Positions 53,830-63,172 of a DNA stretch of 64,000 nucleotides are shown here, in pieces. Both the position numbers and the translations under genes were made by a program. The stretch is from positions 62,001 through 126,000 of the forward strand of contig JAACJM010000156.1 in NCBI GenBank assembly GCA_013368315.1, given 5' to 3'. Below the pieces are notes generated by a model that made no database searches, was not told the origin of the DNA, and saw only the letters and a list, made by a program, of their open reading frames with translations. Source of the DNA: Tetrapyrgos nigripes. Taxonomy: Eukaryota; Basidiomycota; Agaricomycetes; Agaricales; Campanellaceae. The first letter of the stretch is position 1. Each line of letters begins with the position of its first letter.

Positions 53830-56550
53830 AGCGAAGGTTGGGATGGACGCGTAAGCGTTTCTGCAAAATCAACACAACATGTGACCGCAACTATACAGTT
53901 GACCGGTATTTACCGAAGTTGCGCCCGCATCAAAAATTTTCTCTAAGTCCTCACCTGTCCTCACAGAGTTCTCGACGCTCGTCCCCAGTCAGGGCCAGCA
54001 CCTCCAAGCGTCTCTCTTCCTCCTCCTCCCCTGTCTGCCATTATAGTGCTGTTTGGGGTAATTCAGTCAGATTCAGCATACTGTACACTTCGCTCAATGA
54101 ATAAGTATGTATTAACGCAGGTTTCAATGTGTGTATTGTACTACTTGAGTCTATTTTACCCTTGACATGTAGAAAGTGAGCACTGAGGTTGTCCAGAAAA
54201 GCTCGCCAAAAAGTCATTGGAAAGTGGATGCCATCCGGAAAAAAGTAAAAGACGGAAAAAGCTTCCGTCAGCAAAGCCGATCAAAAGGCTTTACAGGAAA
54301 AAGTTACCGAAAGCTCCGAAAAGTGGGGAAAAGTCGATTTGCCGTTTTACTGATGTGTCAATGACACAGTGTTCGCTTTTAAGGGCTTAAATCGGGTTCT
54401 GAGAATCCTTAAGGCTTATTTAAGGGTTAAGGGTATTATTTAAGGCCATTTCTTAAGACTTAAAATGAAAAATTCTAAGTAGAATTTGAGTAGAATAAGT
54501 ACTGTTTAAAACTTTACTGTGCATACTCCTCCTCGCAATCAATCTCTATTGCTCCATCATCAGGTATACTATTGTAATACCAAAATTTGGTATTGCATGA
54601 AGACATCCTCAGTATGACCAACTCCTATGGGCGTACATATAACAAAACGCGTACTTATGACTTCACGACTTTATCCGATATTTTCCTTTACTTTTTCATA
54701 ATCTACATACCCTAGCCTCTACGGCTAAGCTCCGAGCGATCCTCACTTTCCCATTATCTTTATCATGTCCACTTCTAACGAGTTTCCAGTTTCTTACGCG
54801 TCGCGTTGACACATGACCTTTTCCTGGCTGTCGATTTTCAATTCTGATCTCTTCCTGTGTTCATCTTTCTTGCCCCCCAGCATCAGTCCTCACTCCTAAA
54901 ACTTCATTTTCGTTCGGTTTTGACCATGGTACGTTCTCTTCGTCTACTTTTGTAGCATTATTCTTATGATAGTTCTTTCGGTTAGTCTACCACCTCTCTT
55001 GAGACTTGTACGCCAACAAACTGGAGCATTACCCGACTAATCTACAGTCAGTGTCCGCTCATTCAATAGGTTACGCGTTGTAACGTGTACACTAGCTTGA
55101 CGACATTTCGTGGTCCCCAGAGCCGTTCGCTGATGGGTCCAGTGATGGGGAGCTAGCCGGCCCCGTTGTTGCAAACACCACAAAAACTGACAAAAGTATA
55201 TATGCAGAAACGATGAATATGAACCCATATATTCCTCGTTTTAAAAACGGGAAAATATTTGGTGCAAGTTTACTGTATGCATACCCCCGTTTTCGCATAT
55301 TTTCAAAACGGTAGTATATATTCACATATATTCTGCTGTTTTTGAATGTAATGAAAATGAGGGTATGTATCAGTGATATATACCGCTTACTTTAGGGATA
55401 ATTGGGTCTTACTTAGGGCGCTTTCGCAGGTATTGAAAAACAGGGAATATTCCGTACATATGTTGGAGTATATTCATTAGTAGCTTTCCGAATACCGAAG
55501 TACAAAATGTGCTTACTGTACATATCAGAGGCACATCTCGGGTCCACACCGAGACATTATTGAGGTCCTGGAATCAAGATACGATACCGTTAGAGTGAGG
55601 TGCTACTTATGCCGAGGACTCAACCGGATCCCAGGATGGAAAGACAAGCAAGTCGCGACGCGCGTCGCGCGTGAGTCATTCCAAACTCCGACTGAAACGC
55701 CGCTTATAAAGACGCGTCAAAAATCGTATCGACATCATAGACTTTCTTCATCCCTTACCACCACCACCATTACTTCTTCTCTCCTCTCTTCCCAACGCTC
55801 TACTCCATGATCACAGCAGCGAATTCGCTGTCACGATGTAAACGCCTTGCTGGATAAATATCTGCGCACACGCCAAACCCGCTCGGACATTGCAAAAGCA
55901 ACGCTGGTTGCCTGACTCGACGAAGGACTATATGGTAGACAAGACGACTGGAAGATGAGGTGGGGTCATGGCAAGGGCATGTGTGATCAAGCAAAAGTAC
56001 GTGTATTCGCTTTCTTCGCCCTCGCTGTTTTCACTGACAAGCTTGTACATATGACAGTGCGACATCGCTGTTGATGCGTTGACGCGTCATCCTGCCCTGC
56101 TTCCGTAAAACGTTCTTAGTGAGTCTCACACCTTGTTTTTCGGCATAATCTCATCTTTTTTGTATAGGTTACGCGCATATACTCAGTACTTTGAAGTAAT
56201 CTAACCCCTTACGATCTTCGGAGCCTTCACTCATGGTCCGTCCTTCTTCGTAGTCTTCAAACTGGTGCTCGAGTGTCGTTTTCTCCTCACCGTGTGTGTC
56301 AATGTCATCCCTGCCGCCGTTTGAGCGAAGGTCCGCGTGTTTTCTTTCTTTACCCTTAGCGTTCTCACTGACAAGTTGATGCATACACAATGATAGGACT
56401 CAGAGCCTCATCCAGCGTTTGTACTTAGTACCTTTGTATGTACCATGTATGTAGATACTCATAATTGAAGTCAAATCTTTATCCAGGCCGAATGCAAGTC
56501 TGCAATATATGTCTCGCTCTTTCAGATGTGCTTCCTTATATGCCTCGACT
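53830..56550. other. mostly non-coding; no recognised gene
   Basis: A Ser-rich frame at 53,823-54,104 and a Lys/Arg/Ser-rich stretch at 54,180-54,365 (repeated AAAAG and GGAAAA words) lack family features. At 55,200-55,330 the word TATATTC and the inverted AAAACGG recur. Splice-like signals near 55,950-56,160 do not frame a recognisable protein. Confidence 0.4.
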
Positions 56551-56554
56551 TTGC

Positions 56555-56665
56555 ATATATTCCTTGTCTTTGAATATATGCCTCATTTTCGCATATATTC
56601 CTCGTCTTCGCATATATGCTTCGTTTTTGCATATATTCCTCATCTTCGCATATATCCCTCATCTA
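56555..56665. repeat. degenerate tandem repeat, about 20-bp unit, five to six copies
   Basis: The unit TTCGCATATATTCCTCGTC recurs with changes (TTTGCATATATTCCTTGTC, TTCGCATATATGCTTCGTT and similar). It yields a repetitive Ile/Phe/Tyr/Ser frame that is not a protein signature. Confidence 0.85.
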
Positions 56666-56683
56666 AAAAACGGCGGAATGTAT

Positions 56684-56715
56684 ACCGTCTACATACCGTC
56701 TACATACCGTCTATA
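56684..56715. repeat. tandem repeat ACCGTCTACAT, about three copies
   Basis: Two exact 11-bp units and a third that diverges at its end (ACCGTCTATAA). It follows directly after the 20-bp array. Confidence 0.9.
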
Positions 56716-57126
56716 AACCACGCGATAGTCATAAATACTTATATATTCTGGCATTATTTATACGAGGAATATATCCGAAAACGGACCGTATAAGGGTATG
56801 TTTACTTCTGTACATTTTTGTGGTGAAGGACCTGATTATGCGAATGCGTTCATTTTTGTTCGCATCTTTTTTCTCGGATTATACTGACCTCGAGTCACTC
56901 CTGTGGATGACTCCTTCACGCACATCAGTAAAACGTACATCCGGGTTTTCGGGGTTTTGATGCGGTTTTCGACGCTTTTACTGATCAAAGGTTTGCCGGA
57001 GCTTTTTTTACGCGTCTTTGATCGAGCTGTGCCTTTTTTTTTGAGGCTTGTACTTTGTCCCGGGCACGCAGGGGTTTTCGTTAGAGCTTTTCACAAACTT
57101 TAAGAGTACTTAGTAGTAAGTTACAA

Positions 57127-58020
57127 TTACACTATATCTACCGAGTCTGAAAGACGTATCAGGTCCCACCCGCCAGTTTTAATGCGGTCTTGCAGGCGTC
57201 TCAACTCACAATGAAGTCCTACAACCTCTTTGCGCAACTTCGTATGCTCTTCAACAGCACGATCCCGTTCCCGTTCAGCCGATTCAAGAGCGTAAGAAGC
57301 TGCCTGTAGGTTCAATGACAGGGCTTCGCATCGCAGGTTTGAGTCATACAACGTGTCTGCTAGCTGGTCAATTCGTTTCTTGCATTGGGAGACGGGAGAA
57401 GGAGGATTGCCGTATCTGCGTATCAGAAAAGGACGAGGTTCTGTAACAGTGATCACTAGACAAAAATGGTATGATAAAGGTGAGCACTCACTGCCTACTG
57501 GAATATCGATCATGCTCGGGTCCTTCCAAAATTTTACCCTTCCCAGATCCTTGCTATACTGCTCTCGCAGTTCGTTGATCCTCGCCTCTTTATCAGTTTG
57601 ATTCTCATCACGACCTAATAGATCCGTTTTGCTTGGGGACTCTGTAATGCTAGGCTACTGTCAATTGAAAAATGTTTCGAGATTATAATTCACGTACTTT
57701 GTTGATACTATTGTTGTATTGCCCTCAACGAGATCATCACTGCCAAAAGTTGCTGAATATCAATCACAATAATAGAACAAAATCTTGCGCAGTAGATACA
57801 TTTCTTCGGTCCTGGAAAAGACATCAGGAGAATGTCGTGGCTCTGCTTTACAAGGTGTGCTATGCACAAGCACCTCTGGGGACTGCGAGGACTCTATAAC
57901 TCTTCGCAACCAGCAAAGAGTAGACAAGTTTGAGACAAGTATGTATAACGAGGGTAAAGCTTACAAGGTGTTTTGCCTCTTGGGTGTCCGAGGCTCAACG
58001 AGCTCAGCCTCTCGTTTCAT
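57127..58020 (-). CDS. Plavaka-linked coiled-coil accessory gene, copy 2
   Basis: Starts at ATG 58,020, about 170 bp downstream of the transposase stop (58,192) and on the same strand. Exon 1 ends P-R-T-P-K-R-Q-N-T-L before GTAAGC (57,963). A second exon (about 57,900-57,790) has S-S-Q-S-P-E-V-L-V and T-P-C-K. A third (about 57,645-57,495) is charged (E-A-R-I-N-E-L-R-E-Q-Y) and ends at a GT near 57,495. The last exon (about 57,445-57,127) is a long Leu/Ala/Glu/Arg helix (L-R-C-E-A-L-S-L-N-L-Q-A-A-S-Y-A-L) ending G-W-D-L-I-R-L-S-D-S-V-D. No stop is seen inside the helix, unlike copy 1. Each of the landmark segments matches copy 1, which is strong evidence that it is a real gene. The family is unknown to me; a coiled-coil partner of the transposase is plausible. 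Confidence 0.7.
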
Positions 58021-58191
58021 GAGTAGACGGAAGGAGACACAGAACGACAAAGAAAATTTTTAATAGTTGTTGTCGTCACCAGGAAGCCTTGATTACTTAA
58101 TCCCTACTACGTCTCGGGCACTGACTCGGGCTTTGACTCGGACTATGGGAATTTTGTTTACTACATACAGTGTACACGCAGTCGCAAACTA

Positions 58192-60030
58192 TCAAAAAGC
58201 TATCTCATGCGCATGATAATCTATGTACTTGTTAACATAAAAAGCCTCATAGGCATCCAAAGAATCACTGGCTGCAATCCCGGTAGCCGGCAAATGAGTA
58301 TCGCCTGTAATGCCAATCAAATGAGCGCCCCTGTAAATACAGTCGAGGTGAATAACCTCAAGGTTAGGATTTCCCTCCCTGTCGAAGTCCGGTTGGACCA
58401 TCCACAGGCCAGTCAGATCACAAGGCCCATTTCCAATAGTTGAGAACCAATGGATAAGAGCACAGGGATAGACTCGACCTTCAAAGGAGAACCGGAAAAA
58501 CATGAAGACTCGGCCTACAAGTAGGCCCGAGAAACCATCCTCTAATGTATCCCCTTCCATAAAAACACAGTCGTAACGTGCAGCACCCCCGAACCAAGAT
58601 TTGACAGCTCGAAGCCGTTCACGACGCATTCCACCTAGACCGGACATGTCACTGGGAGCAAAAAAGGTAGCTTGGGCCGAGTTATGGAGATAGACCGGAT
58701 GGTCATCAAGGAAGTTGGGACACTGGTCGATGGGCACGTCACATCCTCGTTGGCCAAGGGGTGCATCCGGGTAGCGTTGGTTGTACAGAAAATGTCGTAT
58801 CAAAACAGGAAGGGAAGGCTGCGAGACATACACAGCCAGATCCGTCAGGGTTCTCGGAACTCCTTTAGCTAGATGAGATTCGTTTTAGTATAGTAGTATA
58901 AGGCTCTGCAAAACAACTCACCAGCACGCTTGGATAATTTCACGTCTCCCTGAGAAAATGGTTCATCAACTGGCCCTTCATCTTCATTATCTCCGTTGTC
59001 AGGGGGTAGTGGGGGTGGTAAAGAGTCTTGTATCCTCTTGAGGTAGCCTTTGGGTGGTTGGAGTTTGTCTCTTGACTCGAGATCGACGCGATATGCTGCC
59101 AGCTTGTCCAAGCGTTGATTTGTGAGGAGCATCTGACCAAGAGGTTTGTTGCGGCTGGAGCGGCGCCAGGGACGTTTGACGGCCTTGATGTGTTTGGACT
59201 CCGTGATTGATGAGCAAAGCCCATTAGGAGCCCCAAACTGCTGGATAAGCGGTCGATAGTGTATCATGGAATGCTGGCGAGGTAAGGAAAAGCCGTCAGG
59301 ACGTATACCGCTGGTCCTGAAGATTTCCCGATTGCGATGGAAGCGAGAAACAGCGTCATCAATAGCATTGAGAGCGTCTTCATCAATGACGCTGCGCCTA
59401 ACGAGGTAGCAGAACTCCATGAAGTCAGCTACAGCCCTGACCATCTGTGGTGGGACATGGCCGACAATTGCTGGAAGGAAAATCTTATGTGATACAATGA
59501 GATGAGACTCGCTAAAAGAAAGACTATTACTCACCTTCATCAGCCCTTTTGAATCATCTCCGGTCCATTGCTTAAACCCACGGCCCTCGTGAAACTGACG
59601 AAGACCTGCGTAAGGTGATGTGATTGAGATTCTAGAAGAAAATATCATCAAGACATCGAGCCTATAGTGGAGCTCATAAACGGACCTTCTGTCAATATCG
59701 GCCTTACGCTGGCTTGCCTCTTGCTTTGAGTATGTCGCATCAATGTACTCAAAGACCCAATCTACAAGATGGTCCTTGAAGGTGCCCTTGATTATTTGAT
59801 GAAGGAGGTCGGGTGATAACAACTCATGTATGTCTGCCCGAGGGAAAGAACGAGTGAAAGGCTATGGGAGGACTTCATCAATTTGTAAGGGGTAATAATA
59901 GCAGATGAGAATGCACCTGAAGGTCGGCAACAATTCCATAATCATCCCACAACTCCTTTAGAGAGCATCCCTCACCAGCAAACAATGAGTCTGTATGTGT
60001 TGAATTGGCGCATTCAGTTGCAGCCATCAA
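58192..60030 (-). pseudogene. Plavaka-family transposase, 5'-truncated second copy
   Basis: The C-terminal half of the transposase: a short exon near 60,026-59,935 (E-L-W-D-D-Y-G-I-V), then D-I-H-E-L-L-S-P-D-L-L-H-Q-I-I-K-G-T-F-K-D-H-L at 59,840-59,770. Next are G-D-D-S-K-G-L-M-K before an intron, V-R-A-V-A-D-F-M-E-F-C-Y-L-V-R-R, and F-S-L-P-R-Q-H-S-M with F-G-A-P-N-G-L-C-S-S-I-T-E-S-K-H-I-K. The last exon (58,833-58,192) has A-T-F-F-A-P-S-D-M-S-G and ends at 58,192. Here the C-terminal domain reads without internal stops, so it is better preserved than copy 1. The N-terminal half, with the zinc finger and the first catalytic Asp, is missing. The break lies about 10 bp from the Copia LTR at 60,040, so that insertion or a linked deletion truncated it. 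Confidence 0.85.
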
Positions 60031-60039
60031 CGTCATCTA

Positions 60040-60366
60040 TGTAGAACAATAGTAGTAGTTATAAATAGAACAATAAGATTATATAGACAATAAATGTAGT
60101 ACGACAATAGTGTACGAAACCAGCATTGTACTATCAAGTACAATAGAATCTTATTGTTACTCTAGTATTAGTTTATATGTATTTGTACCTCCTCAAAGGT
60201 ATATAAGGACTCGTAGATAGTCCTCCAAATAACAAGTTTTATACTTAACTCTCATCGCTCTACAAGCCTCTAACAAGCCTTATAAGCTACTCTCTATCCA
60301 CAGGTAAGTTGCGTAGTTGCCACTGCGTTTAGTAGTGTACAGGACCGTACCATGCCTGCTTAACAG
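60040..60366 (+). repeat. Copia element 1, 5' LTR (327 bp)
   Basis: Bounded by TGTAGAACAATAG at 60,040 and TGCTTAACA at 60,366, directly followed by a primer-binding site. The LTR contains TATATAAGG near 60,200. A matching 3' LTR was not found, so the left boundary is inferred. Confidence 0.65.
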
Positions 60367-60378
60367 GTTATGGGCCCC
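60367..60378 (+). promoter_or_regulatory. Copia primer-binding site for a half initiator-tRNA
   Basis: GGTTATGGGCCC is complementary to the anticodon stem-loop of eukaryotic initiator tRNA-Met (GGGCCCATAACC with CAT anticodon). Copia elements are known to prime from such an internally cleaved tRNA fragment. Confidence 0.75.
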
Positions 60379-60682
60379 GAAGGCCCTTGGGAGCACCTTC
60401 AATGGCTGCAAACCATAGACTTCGCATACTACCTGGATGGCGCCTTCATGGCAGCCTGTGGCGCCCTTTGTGGCAGCCTGCGTCGCCTTTAATGGCTTGA
60501 TGATACGTCCAACAGCGCAGGACTTACGTCCAGCTGCAGTTGTTGACGATCTAGGGGAGTAGTCACTGTCATGGCGTGTTCATCGCTGCCTCTCTTCACT
60601 TTCGCATGGCGCATTTATTGCTGCCTTCTTATACTGCATATGGATAAATGCTGACAGTTGACCTTCCCAGAACTTATCAAAG

Positions 60683-61465
60683 ATGTCTTCCAACGTTTTG
60701 ATGACCACTGTCCCCGTCTTTGCTGGTGTTGATTTCAACATCTGGGCCGACATTCTTCTCTCCTGGCTCCAGGCCACTGGACTTAGTTCAGTCCTTGGCA
60801 CTGATCGCCCTAGCGATGCCACCATGAGTACTGTCTCCCCTCTATCTGCTGAAGATACGGCGGCTCAAGCTGAGGCTATCACGGCGGCTCTAAAGAAACA
60901 GGCCGACTGGGATGAGAAGAACAATAAGGCCATTGGATCCATCAAGCTTCGTCTTTCTCCCGCCATTCGTCAGAAAACACTTGGGATGACTAGTGCCAAA
61001 GAAATTTGGACTACTCTCAAGAAGACCTACGGGAAACCTGGTGTTTCCGCAGTCTACACCGACTTTAAACGTGCTACTTCCATCATCATTCCTAACGATG
61101 CTAATCCTAGTGCTGCAGTCGAACTTATTCGCATGCACTTCGATAGGGTTAGTGCCGCCGGTATCTCTACTGATACTACCAACTCTCCAAACACCTCCAT
61201 TACGAAAATTGCCAATTTCCTCATTGTCATGTTCATCATATCGAAACTCCCTCCCAGATATGAGTATCTCATCAATCAATATACTCAATGTTCTATCTCG
61301 CAGATCGACAATCAAAATCTTGATGAACTGCAAAGTGAGATCGTCAATATCTGGGAATCTCGTCAAGGGGCTTTCAAGGGAAAAGCACATGCCAACCGTC
61401 TTTCAGTTGTCAAGCGAAAGGACGGTAATCCTAGTTTCCAACAGCAGCAGCAGCAGCGGCGCTAA
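60683..61465 (+). CDS. gag: Copia gag polyprotein (UBN2/DUF4219-type)
   Basis: The retrotransposon capsid protein. It opens with the Copia-type start in which a hydrophobic core residue precedes W-A (F-N-I-W-A-D-I-L-L-S-W-L). Then follow A-I-G-S-I-K-L-R-L-S and S-A-K-E-I-W-T-T-L-K-K-T-Y-G, the signature of Ty1/Copia gag (W-x-x-L-x-x-x-Y), and L-P-P-R-Y-E-Y-L near residue 205. It ends 260 codons in, right after a (CAG)n-encoded Gln run and R-R. The expected basic C-terminus (Lys/Gly repeats) lies in the next frame just after the CAG tract, so the frame has slipped or is shifted by programme. The PBS is about 300 bp upstream, and the leader 60,379-60,682 is non-coding. Confidence 0.88.
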   Translation: MSSNVLMTTVPVFAGVDFNIWADILLSWLQATGLSSVLGTDRPSDATMSTVSPLSAEDTAAQAEAITAALKKQADWDEKNNKAIGSIKLRLSPAIRQKTLGMTSAKEIWTTLKKTYGKPGVSAVYTDFKRATSIIIPNDANPSAAVELIRMHFDRVSAAGISTDTTNSPNTSITKIANFLIVMFIISKLPPRYEYLINQYTQCSISQIDNQNLDELQSEIVNIWESRQGAFKGKAHANRLSVVKRKDGNPSFQQQQQQRR

Positions 61466-62761
61466 GGGAGATAATAAAGGAAAAGGCAAGGGAAAGGGAA
61501 AGGGCAAAGCTCATTTCCGCCGAGGAGGTCGAGCTGGAAAGAACGAACAGGCCAAGAGACAGGGCCAGGCACACCTCGTTCATGGGGATATGTCTCCCAT
61601 GATGCACACAGTCACCTTCGTCGACACGCCCGCTGCAGTTGATTCCCGTAAGCCATTCTTCTTGGAAACGGAAAAGCCTTTTGACGCCTTTTTCACAGGT
61701 ACCAAAAGAGCTATCAATCTTGCACGTGATATTGGCGCGAGACCATCTGGTGAGACTGTTGCTGCCCTTGAGGATGTCGTCATGTCTCACCCTGATCTTT
61801 CCTCTTTCACTCCCCTTACCCCTGCTCCTCGTCCCAAACGCACTCTCACAGAACGCATCTATTGGAATAATCTTCAATCATCTTCTGATGGTTGGGGATG
61901 TAATGACAACTGGAATGATGCATTCACTTGTTCGGTCGGAACTCAGACCGGTTCAGATGCCGATATGGGATGCGCTCAGGAAGAAGATGCCAGTTGGAAC
62001 AAGAACACTCTGGTGAACACTTCGGAACTCAGAAGTGTGTTTGGCTCCACGACGACGGAGTCAGGTGTAAAGGTATCACAGGACACAAGGACCCCTGTTC
62101 CACTTATCGACCATCTTGCCTCGGATCCTGCTGCCGAGATAATGGAGTGCGGAATTCACCTTGGGGAGAGATTCCAGAATCCCGAGGACCCTCTTCACAT
62201 CTATGGGGAGGGAGCAACTCCATTCCGAGCAGTAGTGAATACCGGTGCATCAACGGGCACGCTTTCTCTGGTCCAACGCCTTGCTGCAGCCCGCAGCGAG
62301 ATGCAAAGTGGCTCACTGCCTGCACATCCCAGTGGCATGACCACTCAATCCTTACCCTCCAGCCGTGTTGCAAGCCCAATACCTGGAACGAATTCAACGG
62401 GATGGGAATGGCTAACTCCTCATCTCGAAAACGAGGATGGAAGGTACGACGAGCTGCTCGATTGGCAGAGAGACGCAACAATCGGACTAGGAGGAATGGA
62501 AATGGAGGAGGAATTACCGTCCAGGGTCTCGACTCCGAGTTCAATGCCAGAACTCCGGAGCATGTCTCCGAGCCTATCCGACACCAGTGACCTCGAGTAT
62601 ATGTCGACTCCGCGATTGCTCAGCAGGATGAGCCACCCTACAGATCCCGGAGAGGCAACCTGGTCAGACGGAATTCCAAGTCCACGACCTTCTACACCCG
62701 CCATGGTTACTGTCAATGCTGCAAATAATTATGGTTGGTCCCTAGACTCTGAGGTGTCTGG
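61466..62761 (+). pseudogene. Copia element 1, gag C-terminus and extra ORF in place of pol
   Basis: Frame 3 stays open from 60,993 to 62,789. Past the CAG tract it encodes the Lys/Gly-rich tail (G-K-G-K-G-K-G-K) and R-K-P-F-F-L-E-T, F-F-T-G-T-K-R-A, D-I-G-A-R-P-S, a piece I recognise only as typical gag-tail composition. No protease (D-S-G), integrase or reverse transcriptase motif follows. The part from about 61,860 instead aligns with the Gypsy ORF3: N-W-N-D-A-F corresponds to N-M-N-D-A-L, then a Cys/His cluster read in frame 2 (61,958-62,098), then G-W-E-W-L back in frame 3. So this segment holds a frame-damaged homologue of that ORF. The open frame ends inside the second Copia LTR. Confidence 0.55.
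61958..62098 (+). other. eight-ligand Cys/His module in the Copia element, homologous to the Gypsy ORF3
   Basis: In frame 2 (ORF 61,928-62,590) the spacing is C-x9-C-x5-H-x3-H-x5-C-x9-C-x5-H-x3-C, with C-R-Y-G-M-R-S-G-R-R-C and C-V-W. The Gypsy ORF3 has C-x9-C-x5-H-x3-H-x5-C-x10-C-x5-H-x3-C, including R-S-G-R-R-C and G-H-K in the same positions. A match of all eight ligands plus R-S-G-R-R-C and G-H-K is very unlikely by chance. The other frame here is open too, so which frame was last translated is unclear. Confidence 0.65.
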
Positions 62762-63157
62762 TGTTGAAATATATACCTTCCATGTATAGTAACTATGATT
62801 CTATATGGAGTTATTATGAAACTTCTACATAGCTACAAGTATGCTAGTCCTCCAGGACATTCTCCGGACATTACTCTTATCTTCTACTATGTAGTGATAT
62901 CTCTGTAGATAGCAATATGGCCAATGGCAATATCCTCTTAGTCTCTAGGTATGTCCATGGACAATGTAGATATTAGTAATTACATGCTCTTTATCTAGTA
63001 TAAAAGCTCTCTGTAAAGTCGTAGATACTACAGAACAATATCCAGTTCTATCTGCTCTACAAGCAACTCGTATCTAAGCTCTACTAGCTTTCTACTCAGC
63101 CCTCTATTTGGTGAGCTCTACTGACTGGTCACCCTACGCTGAATATTTGTTGCTTCA
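62762..63157 (+). repeat. Copia family 2 LTR (about 396 bp)
   Basis: From TGTTGAAATATATACC (62,762) to TTGCTTCA (63,157), followed by the same primer-binding sequence as in element 1. It contains TATAAAAGC near 63,000. It shares only short words with the first Copia LTR, so it is another family. It interrupts the ORF of element 1. The left boundary is inferred from the TGTTG start. Confidence 0.6.
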
Positions 63158-63160
63158 TAA

Positions 63161-63172
63161 GGTTATGGGCCC
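63161..63172 (+). promoter_or_regulatory. primer-binding site of the second Copia element
   Basis: GGTTATGGGCCC again, three bases after the LTR end. No gag follows, so only the 5' end of this element is here. Confidence 0.7.

Noticed and set aside
60890..62716. Minus-strand ORFs of 98-166 codons opposite Copia gag and its downstream ORF
   Set aside because: Shadows with no motif; the sense strand carries the gag signature.
60040..63157. The two Copia LTRs as the 5' and 3' LTR of one element
   Set aside because: They share only short words, and the second is itself followed by a primer-binding site, so it must be the 5' LTR of a different element.
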